Source: Phytoseiulus persimilis
Lineage: Eukaryota > Arthropoda > Arachnida > Mesostigmata > Phytoseiidae
NCBI GenBank assembly: GCA_037576195.1
Contig: CM075103.1
Location: 11,470,001 to 11,534,000 of the forward strand
Direction: 5' to 3'
Length of the DNA: 64,000 nt
Below the pieces are notes generated by a model that saw only the letters and a program-made list of their open reading frames with translations, searched no databases and was not told the origin of the DNA. Made by a program: the position numbers and the translations under genes. Shown piece after piece: positions 39,201 to 51,200 of the stretch. Position 1 is the first letter of the stretch. The number at the start of each line of letters is the position of its first letter.

Positions 39201-42200
39201 AAGTTGAAGTGGATACATTGGAAGGAAGACGGGAAAACCGATAGGCTCCACAATTTCTCCCTCGATCGGGATAACACTTCCATGAATTCTGAGACCAGAC
39301 CGGGTCGTGGAATCTCTAGAGACCAGGGATATCGTATTCTTGCACTCCCACATTCGCTTGAGACACGTGGGCCTTGACTTCAATATGGCGGCGGAATCGT
39401 TCATCCGATGCTCGAGATCACGTGACCTGATCGAAACAAGTTTCAAACGGAAGGCTCCTTGTTTCGAGGCGAACGGATCTCGCAATCACATCGCCGATTC
39501 CAGAGCAAGCCGTTCGAACCGGCGTTCTCAACTTTTCAGGCGGCCTGGCCGCAATGGGAGTCCGCTTCGCTTTCGCAGCACCATTGCCTGTTGTCGCTGT
39601 TTGCTGCTATCAAGCCCATTCCGCCATGAAATATAGACGTAACCCGGAACGAATGATAACGTCGTTTCGCGCTTACTACTCTTTCTGATTTTCCAGAGGA
39701 GTGATTCTTGAAAGCGCTTTACTCGACGTGTTTTTAGTTGAACGGTGGCGCAGGCGCCGCGGATTCACCTCATTCGAAGGTCGCCAGACGCTTTGTGTGG
39801 GCTTGGAATCGTTGCTGGAGGTGGTTGGCTTATTATGTCCTCGAAATCCTGATGTTCCCGATCTCTACTCTCATCATCCGCTCGAGGATGGGATCACAGT
39901 GGTTTTTAAGCCACGGGAACGAGGTCCAAGATTATAGTTTCGAGAGGGCGATTCAGAATCTTGTCTCGGAAATTTTCGGGTCTGGCTCCATCTTCCAAAT
40001 TTGAAAAGCTGTATCGGGCTCTCGTCTCACGAAGGACACAAACTGGCACGGTTGCCTGTGCAGCCGATGCAACGAAAGCTCACGTTTCCGACTGCTGTTT
40101 GAAAAACACTGGAAGTGTCGGCTTCAGTTTTTATTGGCCCATCGACGGTTTTTGCGTTTTTCGTTCGTCTCCAAAGTCGCGCTCAGTGTAATTCTTCCTT
40201 CGTCCCTTACGAAGGAAGGGAGACTCGGACAGTGGGAATGTCGGTAGCTGACTTAGTTGCCGGCCGAGGGCCCCCCGAAATGCTTCGTTGGTTAGAAGGA
40301 ATCAGTGGCAAACTAAAACGAGGAATACTACGTTTGTGACTGCTGTGCAGTCCAACCAGGCAGTCGGGCTCCGTGCCTGCGCTGAGTTCGGACGGAATCT
40401 GCTCCATTCAATTGCTCCGACTAGACTGACGAAGGGTTCCCCAAATGTCGGCGAAGTTGGCAATGGTTTCTCACCAGTCGAGTTTATTCTTCGAAAAGCT
40501 GCGAACCACTTCCCGAGAAGAGAGGGAAAAACAGCTCGATGAACTTTGTGAACTCGATTTTCTGTCGACAGTTTTCTGCAGGCAGAGCGAATATTTGCGA
40601 ATGGAGCGCAAGTTTCTAGGCATCCGTCGAGGGTCATCTGGTGATCCCGTTTCTTTTTTCCTCTTCTGCTCATTTTTTGCCGGCTGAGAATCGCCGAAAA
40701 TCTCTGCCCAATGAGCCCTGGCTTTCGCTCCTCAGTTTTTGAAAAAGACTTCTCGGATCGTTTCATCCTGGTTTTCTTAGCCCAGAGTCCTTCCACAGCT
40801 TCTCTCATGAGTGTCTGACTCTCCATCTCCGCGTTCGTTTTTGTGCTGCGAGTATGAGAAGGCTGAACGGATCGGAAGAGGAGAAAGCGGGCGTGGTCCA
40901 CGCATTGAAGGAAACTGCGCGAAAACAGTCCAAGCAACTCCAGAGAACAAAAAGCTGAATTACACATCCGTCTCCCCAATCTGCCCTATCTTTGTGGTCT
41001 CAAGGTGACAACTGATGACAGTCGACCATCCGTCGAGGTGAAGTGGGCTTCGCGCCGCCGGAAGCTCGTTTTCCTGAAGCATTTTTGCGTTCTCGATCGG
41101 CGATTCCGCAATCTGTACGCAGCCTACGACAAATCCTCAATTTGTCTTCGAATTTTTCTCCTCCTCCGCCACCGGTTGACGCTTGCTTCAGCTTCCCTCG
41201 ACGGCGCAATATCTCCACGCGAGCAGCACGATTGTTCCTGGGGATTATTAACAAAAACGAGACACGCACAACGGAAAAGATTACTTGAAATTGTTGGGAC
41301 AGTCGACCGGCGGGCCAACGAGACAACCGGCCAAAGTTCCGCGATGGCGAGTTGAATTATTTTCCAATAAATGTCAAGAGGTCGGCGGCGTTCCTCCATC
41401 CATTGATGAGTGATGGCCCAGGGGGTGATCCACGGGGGCTCAGAAATATTTTTTTCAGGATCCCGCTCAACTTCTTACTAGCGGGTTCGGAGACCACCGC
41501 CGAACAGGTGGGGTGTTGTGACTCGTGGGGTGGAGTAATCCGAGACGCTGCACTACATGGATCGGATAGGAAGGAGATGGGCGGTGTTTATATTGCTTGT
41601 CAAAGCTATGATTCAGCGACGAGGTGATCGGGTCTGACAAACGTCGATGAAGCAAACTCCGATGCGCCGCTTGATTCATCTGGACTTCATCCAGACAGGC
41701 GGGAGAATTCCCAGCTTGGACCTGATGTTCCGGAACTCCATTACCCCGTTCCCCGTCTCACATAGCTCCTTATGATAAATGGTGGAATTTTTTCGGAACT
41801 AGACGGGCATTGCGCACTATCGTGGAAGCGGCTCGAAGACCATCTGAAGAGGAGGGATCCTCTCATGGACGGGCACTCATCAGAGGATTTGAGAACACAC
41901 GGTGAATTCTTCAGTGGTTAGCATGATGAACCAGGCTGCCATAAATTAGGTTAGAGGTCGTCGGAGCAGCCGAGTCATCATCTCGCCTCCCTCTGCGAAG
42001 AACCTGGAGCTCGAACCCAAGGGGTAATACGTGTTCAATAATTCACTCAACGATCCACGTTGCGCTCCTCTGACGACCGATCCCGCGGGCGAACCAAGCC
42101 ATCGCTTGAGTCGATCCACTCTGTGTCTCATTATTCCCCGTTATTGCTGCATCTTGAAGCTTGTATCGGAAGATCCGACACAGTTTCAGAAACAGATTAA

Positions 42201-45200
42201 AAATCGGCGACGCTCGCCCGCTCGTTGATGAAATCAACAAGCAGTGAATCACACTCGGTCGAACTGCAGAGCACTCCGGAATGATGCGAGCATTGCAGGC
42301 AGCCAGCCTGCGGGAACCGTGCGCTTCCTGAACAATGGCAGCTCGTCATCCCATTGGCTATTAGCAGCCTGTTGTTTCTAAAGGAGCGTAGTGCATGCTA
42401 TTGATGATAGCAATAACACCGGATTATCGATGCGTTTTTTACTGCCGACCAGCTCCCGGACAAGTGACATCGGACATTCTACGATAATGCGCGAAGCGTC
42501 ATCAACATGATGGCGGACGGGTCTTCTAATATACGTGTGATTCCTCGTCGGAGAGGTCCGCTCCCCTACCTCAAACAAAGCGCCGATTACGCATCTTATT
42601 CGTTTCCGTTCGGTGAGACATTCTGTCTCCGGAGCAACGACCAGGAGTTGCGACGGAAGCGAATCCGGACTCGCTCCGACAACGGAACGGATTTCTGAGA
42701 AAACTTGAAACTCCACTGGAATGCCAAAGGGCACGGTTTTCCGTAAAGGCCGCGAGCGAGCAGGTTTCTCGTCGGCTCGGCGAGCCTGTAGAACAAGAGC
42801 GAACGAATCACAGAACCGCATCCCTCTTCAAACTCTAATTACGGGCAACTCACTGGATGCATTCATTCACAGCTGAGGTTCCCACTCGATTTTCCGAGCG
42901 ACATACGGCCGGTAGGCGATGCTCGGTTCCCTGAACGCACAGTGAATCGAACAGAACGGGAGGAGAGTCTGCTCTTTACAGCTGTTTCGACAGTGAGCGA
43001 ACACTCAAGCTGCCGGGAGGCAGCGTTCGTTGATGCTTCCCACGGTCGACTTCCTCTCACGTAGGAACGATCTATTCAAGCGGTCGCTCTACGCCGCTAT
43101 CATGACTTGCCCCCATCCAAACCAGGGAGTCTTTCTCCCGATTGAGAACCGATTGAAAACTTCTCCCTCCATCCCCAATAACGCCCCGCTGGTGGAAACG
43201 GAGTCGAGCCTGCACCGCATCCGAGCGGATTCCGGATTATCCAGCTGGAGTCGCTCTACCGTCACCCGTGAAGGAGAGCCTCTCGAAACCGGACTCATTT
43301 GGGATTCACTTTGAACTGCAAACACTCTTAGCGAGCCCGTCCGACTCTCCGCAGCCAGCGATTCCGTGGAGATGCGACGCGGAGATACAGCGCCCCGGTG
43401 ACGGGTCGGCCGTTCGTGGAGATGTCACATCCATCCTCGAGGAATGGGGAAAAGAAGAACCGGCATCGAGATTAAGAACAATACTCGCGGTCGACACGGG
43501 ACGCTCGTCGCCTGCATGCATGCACGCTCTCACACGAACATCAACAGGCACATTTGCTTCTTGAGAATATACGGCACCGCATTGTCGCGGCTCTTGATGG
43601 GTGAAGCTTTTCTCATCGTGTTTGCGGGACTGAATCGAAACGCATTCTTCGTCGTTGCTGGACTCAACACGATAACCATTCGAGCGGGTCATTCACTCAC
43701 TCAGTCAGTCAGTGAGCCGTCCAGACGGCCAGCTGTCATTAGAGCTCCTACGAAACGAATCGTGAAGCTTACCAGCTGCCTGTTTGTCAAACCCTATAAG
43801 GCACGAAAGAACGGTAGGCGTAAAGGCGCGTTTAAGGTGTGAAGTTTCCCCGCGGAAGAGACCAAGGCTCATGACGCGGGACGGCGTGAGCGAAAGACGA
43901 GCGAAACTCTTGTTTTTCCTCTCTTTCCGATCGAACACAGCTGGCATAGCCAATCGAAGCGTTTGGATGTCGAACAAAAGTGAAGGTGTCAGGTCACGAC
44001 ATGCAGCAGCAACTCTATCATCCGGCCACCATGGAGTGCCGAAAAAAACAGACTGAGCGGAGGCTAAAATGTCCTCAATTATTTGTCCTATGTTGTCGGG
44101 ATGCTTGAGCTCGGGAAGCGTCGCGTCATTTTGGGAATACGTCCCTGTCCCACATCCGAGTTCGGTTGAGAAATCTGCTGCCTCTGAAGGCGAGAAGGAT
44201 GAATACCTAACTCAAAGGCCCGGGGAGCGTCATCTCCAATTCTTGAAAGATCGTAAGTCGAAGAACTCCTCGATGTGTCGAGCTTCCGCCAAAAACCCGA
44301 ATTATCTCGGCTGGATAGGAGGCGCGCGACCAGCGAATTCTCGGATGGGCAATGAGCTCATAAGAGACATATCTGAGGTCGACATCACCCGCTGGAAAGC
44401 GCAAGCCGCAGAAATTTTCAAACATGGACGGGGGTTCTGAGGGAACTTGGTCAGAAGTGGAATATGTCGAAACGAAAACTCATTCTCATTTTTCTACGTC
44501 TCTGTGGCAGTAGCCGCGATAAGAAACTGCCGACTCACGGCGACGCTCAGCAGAAAATAATAAAACAACTGAATCTAACCGAACGAACGGCTTGGCCTAC
44601 TTCTGAAGCTGGAGCAGCAACAACACGAGGAGAACACAGAAAGAGCTTCGACAAACAGAGCCGATGGCTGTGCGTGTATGTAATGACTTCTGGAATACAA
44701 ATACACCGTACCGACGGTAGGCTGTGAACCAGGGCGGAGTTTGTTCGGACACGCCAGGCGATAACTGCGTCGATCAGCTTCTGAGAGGCGTTTTCGGTCG
44801 AGAGTTTTAGGAGTGGCTCTTAAATCAGACGCTGAAGTTCGAAAACGGTTAGCCCTTCAAGGTACAGATATCCAGAAGGTGGTATGTTGGTACATTGATG
44901 GTACTTGATTTTTTCACTTGGAAAGTTGTCCCCGAATTCTTCGGAACAGTTCGGCGGAAATTCATCGCGGAGACATGGACGGAAAATGGCAGGGAAGAGT
45001 CGGCCGAAATCCGTCTCAAATGAATTATTAATGGCAGAGTCATTATTTGTGACATTTGTCGGGCGGCGATTTTAGCTCGGTCGTTGAAAGAAGTAGATGT
45101 GTCGCCATCAAAGCGCTTTCTGTCCACAATGATTAAGTACAAGCTACGTCGTGCGCCCGCTGGCGAACTCAAAAGAAGGGAGGATGATCCCGTGGATCGC

Positions 45201-48200
45201 AGACATTTATACGAAATTACAAATTTCACAAATAGACGCCCGGGTCGCACTTGCGACCGCTTGTCCGCGAACCTGATTCTCGATCGTCGTCGAAAATGAG
45301 CAAGCAAAATTCCCGTCACTTGCACGCGCAGTGCTTTGAGGGCCTGTCCGAACATCAGAGCGAACCAATTCTTGTTAGGAGCAAAGTTTTCGCAACTCTG
45401 CAGCGCCCACTTCGATCGGTAGGACGCGCGTGCGGCCAGTCATGAAAATCGGATGTAATGACGGAGGGGGTTTCTTTCTGTCTCTCCGATTGCTCGAGTC
45501 CCGCATCCCTCGAAGACGCCATCGTCCGTTCGACTTTCGCCATGTGGACATCCGTGAAGTTTTCGGACGTTTTCGCTACCAGCTTGGCTGTACAGAAAAC
45601 GTGTGAATTTTGGCCTCAGCGAGTGACCGACCGAGCGGCGGGAACTTCCGATCCGACTTCGAGCGGACAGGTGTTCTTTTACTAACGTCCTACATACAAT
45701 ACGTCGAGGCCCCTTCAGATCTGGCTTCCCGCTCGACCGAACGACCAGAACAGTCACAGCCAGTAACAACAGAAACAATGACGAGTAGACGAGACATGTT
45801 CACGACGATACCCCGCTTGATCAAGTCTCCTCGGTCCGACGAAACGAGAAGATGAAATCATTCTCCCGTTGAGCCCAGATCACGACCCGCGACAAACTGA
45901 ATTCGTCCACCGAAGGGGTGGGGGCGGCTCTTGGCGAACCGACTCGTATCTCGACTATCCCTTGAAGCGCGCTTCGGCGTAATCAGATCCGTTCCTCCGC
46001 TTCCCGCGTCGCTCGCGAGCGCCGCGTATCTGGCTCCTGTCAGAATTTCCCTGCGAACAGCAAGACAGCGACAGGCGAAGAGATGAAAATGTTTTGTAGA
46101 TTCCGTTTATAATTCAACAAAGCGTTCATCACCTACCGGTCCGGGATGCAAATGAGGTCACGAAGCCATTCCCGTGAGCCGCGTTGTTCTCCTCGGGGAG
46201 GATACAAGACCGGGCAATCGACTGTGGTGAGGAACGAACCTACCCGCGGAGAACGCAGCGACGACCGGCGTTGTTTTCCCGGTAGGGAATCCAACTCGGG
46301 AGAAATTAGCTTGTGCCGATAACGACGATGACGACGGTGATTATTTCGTGATGCCTCCAACATTGTCACGAGCAGTTGGGGCAACGAAGTGCCTATCGAT
46401 CTGTTGGTGATCGGAAGGACACAAGCACGCTCCAAAAGCCCAACCCAGAAAGGGGCCCATCTTGTTAAGGTTGTTTCGGAACCTTCAGAAAATGCTCGCA
46501 TCGAATCATTACCGATGATCATCATCACCATAAGTCAGCTCGATAGGAGTAGCTTCGGACGACGCAAGTACGAACTTTCGCACACGAAGGGCGCACCTAG
46601 ACAGATGGATGCGGAATAACTTTTGCGATTTGGATTCAATCGATCCATCCCCGGCGAAAGCATTTCAAGTTCTCATGATTTGTTAGGAAAACTTTCGTTG
46701 TGCTGAGATGCGATTGAGTCAACAATGGCCTCGCTTCCTCGCGAAACAAATCGAGTTGTCGTCGTGGTCGTCTTCGGAGGCAATAACCACTGCTGCCGAG
46801 GTCGCTCCGGAATCGCTGTGGATTTCCTCGGACAGCGATATGGAAGAGGGCACAAGGGCTTGCTTCACGACAACAAGTACCACTTCACAAAGTACCGTTT
46901 CATCGTACCAAGCTGGATAAAGTGCCATTGAGACCGATAACCGTTTGCCTACAGATCATAGAGTACCGCTGGATGCGGTTCCCGATAACAATGGATCGTT
47001 TCAAAACCTCAGATCCTAGATGGAAGCATCGGGACGACATGTTGCCACCCGTTCATTAGCGAGTTCAGCGGCTGCTCGGTTAGCCACCGTCTACGGCGTC
47101 GGAACCGCTTGGACGCCGACCGTTCAGCCAAAGTGTGTCACGACGAGGTGTGAGATACCAGTCGAAGGCACGATAAGACTCCGCCGGTCACGATTACACC
47201 TGGCCAGCTGGCACGGCGTCACTTGATTCCAAACGGATTACGGCGCTTGCGTAAACGACGACTCCGACGTCCGAGAGTCTCCAGATGATACGGGAAGCGG
47301 TTGCAGGAGCCGCAGGCCGGATCTGACCTCTCCGGTCTGAGACGTACATCTGTCGATGATTTATGGGGGACTTGCGGCCGGATTCCGGCGAAGAGAAATT
47401 GATGACGTACGGTCGGCTCCTTGAACTCAAACTTCCGACAATTAATTCAGTCCCAGACGTTGTTTGCCTCTTCCATTCAGTTTTGAGCGTTTGCGATTCA
47501 TCATCGCTTCCAATAATTGTTAGTATTTGACTCATCGCTACTTGCGGTTTCCTTGCCCAGGAAACGGACGAGAATTCCCTGTGGTTTTTCGCATGGCGCC
47601 CTGGCGTTTGTTGGATTATGATAAGAATCGGATTCGACCGGATCCGGAGAGATCTGTGTAGGAGAGTCGCAGGTGTGCGGAATCTGTGACTAAAAGGACG
47701 ATATTCCATTTCTCATTCCAGGCTCACATGGTGGCCGCCTTCGAACAGTCATTATCGAATATGACCAGTCGACTCCAGCATTTGACGGCGACGGCCGAGC
47801 AGAAGGTAAGAACTCCTGGGGGAACCTGCTTTTCGGTGAGATGAGAATCTACTTCATCGTAACGAAATATCTCATCCTGGAATCTTGGGAAATTTCGCTC
47901 TGGGCCCGGAGCTACGGCTGCCCCGCAGCATAACGCTCATCGCTACACTTATCTCCATCCACCGACGCATTTCACTAGGCGAACAAAATTCATTCTCAAT
48001 AGTATCCTGTGAAACGCTATGCGTAGCGGGCGACGCCGAGCACTGTCCAAAGTTCGGAGAGCCTTTGTGCGGAGTTCTACTCTGATAGTCGGCGTGGTTT
48101 CTGTTCAAAGCGGTGGAACTTGGATCGCTGGGAAGCCTAGTTGAGTCGCCGCGGAAGTGGATCTGGCCATCGTTTGGGCATATCCGAGGGAGTTTGCAAC

Positions 48201-51200
48201 ATTTTCTTCGAAAGTAGCGCTCCATGTAGTGGGCATGGGATATCGCAAAGCTGCAGAGAGATGAAGAACCCCCCCCCCCCCATAAAAACGTTGAGCTTGA
48301 AGAAGCATTGCTGAGACATACTCTCTGCTCACGCCCGATGCCAGAGGCGCGAAAACTTCCAACGGTTTCCTACTTGTTGTCAATAGTCAAACGATAGCCT
48401 TGTTCATTCGATCGGGTATATCTCGAATGCAGAGCCCAGTCCGCGCTCCAGGGTTCTTTCGATTCGAGTTACGCAATGTTATCGAGTTTCTTCTTCGATT
48501 CTCCATGCTTGCTGGGAATACCGTTCGCCCTCATCCGAAGCTCTTGTTCTGAGGATCGCGGGCAGAACTTGCTCCGGATTCATTCACCCCAATATTTTTC
48601 TGAGTTTTTCATCGTCGACAGTGGATCTACTCACGGGTGAACAGAACGCCAGCTGAGCTGCTTGGACGCACACCGCCGAGGCGGTCAATGTTCGCGAGTA
48701 GCTCGTCAGCGACTTTTTCTCCTTCAGTTGTTTACTCCTCTTTGCTGGCAGAGTTCCATTGCGGCACGGAACTTGATCTATTGTCAAATTGATACGTTTC
48801 GAGAATCTCCGTTGGTCCACATCGGACTTTTACTGCCTGTGCTACCGACGACGACGACATCGATGACGAGCATGATCACACGAGTTGTATGCAAACGCCG
48901 AACCAGAAGATGAGATCTTCCGCCCTTCGCGGGATGTGATCACACGCTAAACGCCGCATTCAGTTCACATCTGGCCCACGGCTGGAATACGGTTAGCGAA
49001 CGTCACTCGGGAAACCCGCCGCTGATCGTACAGGAACCAAATGCCGCTAACCAGAGAGAAGAGCGGTGGAAAACGAAGGGCCGCACGCAACCACGGCCCC
49101 TTCTCACAACCCGGTTGGAGAAACTCGAGCAGACGGAGATGATCCGTGCCGGGTGGTGGTTAGGTCCACCGACGGATGGAAACCGCTGGTTGTGCGGCCG
49201 CTTCCCGGAGCACGTTCGCTGCCGCTGCATGCTTATGGAGCCGTGTGTTTATACCTTTGGAAACGAGTGCTGAAACGGCGCCAGTTTGGCTCATTCGCCA
49301 CGCGGGAGACAAGCGCGAAGCATACTCACTCTCCTGAATTACGCACCATCACCCGAAAAAGATTGACTGCGCAACGTTTCTTATACGAGTTTCGCAATAC
49401 GGTTGCCGTTATCACCAGCTGTGATTTCTGGCATCGCTGGTTCATGGAGTCAAACGATCAGAAAGAGAGGAAGAAACAAACCAGAACATTGTACATGCGC
49501 CAGGAAACCGAGGTTGAATCCGGTGATAGAAATCGGATTAAAATGTGAACGCGACCGATGAAGCGGAGTCCGAATGGGAAGACAAAAACAGTCCTCGAAC
49601 GAGATGAAGATTTTCTGGCGCCACCCAAACCCATGATGTAAACGACAGTGGCGCCCTCGTTTTTCTTTTTTGATAGATAAGAGGATAACGGTAACCGTCA
49701 GCCGATGAAGTGAAACTATTCTCTAAGAAGGCCGTCGTTTGTTCATTTGCAGGATTCAGAGCTGATGGAGCTTCGGAAAACCATCGAGGCCCTGCAGCAG
49801 CAGAGCGCCGAGGCAGGACTCACGAAAGCCGCGCTGCAATCGATGCAGGCCGTACAAAGAAGTAATACAATCGCTTCCAAGTCGCTTCCGCACCTAGACA
49901 ATAGCCAAAACCTACAGCAGCAGTTAGGAATAGGAGAGGAGAACTCTGGCATTAGTAAGGAAAAGGATGCCCTCCTTAGACAGGACAAACGAAGCGTAGT
50001 TAGAAGACACACATTTAACACTTCTGCGAAGGAGAACGGTTCTAACGGTGAGAGAGCGGAAACATTGATTTCTTGAATGATTGATAGCTGAATGAATGAA
50101 TTATGGAGTTATTTCCCTGTACGATTCATCCTTCGATTGCGAATGGAGACTCGTGATTTTTGCTGGATAATGATCTGAATGCGAACGAGTCTGTGGTGGG
50201 AGCGATTGATCTACATGCCTAAATCGACAGATTGCCCGAGTCTCGTGATCCAACAACGCCGTCTTCTTCCATCTCTCCTCTGAATACTCCTCCGATGACA
50301 AGCTTGGCTACCCTCAAGGTTGCCAACTGGAATCCCACTTTCTGTCTCGCCTGTAGCTTTTCGGCCCTGATCCCCATTCCCGTTCGGAGTTATTAAGAGT
50401 CACGAAGTTCGCCTTCGTGGTTCCCGGGATCGGTTGCTGATTCAGGCCCTCATGACGCTGTTTCGCTCAGACAAAGAATGCCGAATTTGAGAAGGCGCGA
50501 AACCTTCCCGATGCAGTCGGGAAATATAACTCGATTCGCGTCGGCTCAAACCTCCTGGAAAAAAAAATAGTTCTCCCGGAAGTTACCAAGAACGAGGTCT
50601 TTGCATGCGAGGTTCTCGGATCTCCTGTCAAGAACGGCTGCATGCTCGTCTGATTGGTGAACCGCTCCGTGGAAGCGACATGCTTAGAGTTCTCCCTCTC
50701 CAAACCGATAAGCCAGAGTCGGACCCCGCAGGTTCAGTTGTTGTCAGTTTTTGATAGCGCCGAGATGCTTGTTCCTTCCTCTATGAACTTTCGTTTTCTC
50801 GTTCCACTCTGCGACCAAAGGCGACGACGGAGACGGCGGTGGCGATGCCCAAAGTGTAGCAGCTCAACGTTCACGTGTCTTTGCAGCGTTACACAGCAAC
50901 GACGCTAATACTGGAACACCGAAATCGATGCCGCGACAGCTTTCGAGCGATTCAATGTCTTCGGTGAACTCAGCGAACTCGCAAGGCTCCCAGCACCAAA
51001 ACCACCACAACCAGGTTCCGCAACTGTGCAAAGACAGAGAATCATCTATGGACGCGCTGGAGAACAACCTCAAGAAGAACAAGAAAAAGAAATCTTCCGG
51101 ATGGCTGAGAACGAGCTTTGGGAAAGCGTTTTCTAGGGGTGAGTGTCTCGGCTCGTGATCTGCCTTTGATGATTGAGAGTTCGGGAACAGCGTCCTCGTC

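Noticed and set aside
40302..40979. 225-codon minus-strand open frame
   Set aside because: No domain, signal peptide, splice support or codon coherence; treated as chance.
45440..45778. Minus-strand 112-codon frame beginning with a hydrophobic FLLLLAVTVLVV stretch
   Set aside because: It has no ATG (starts at TTG), no acceptor that would supply one, and the overlapping ATG frame ends after 35 residues. It lies in the NAV intron with no poly(A) or promoter support.
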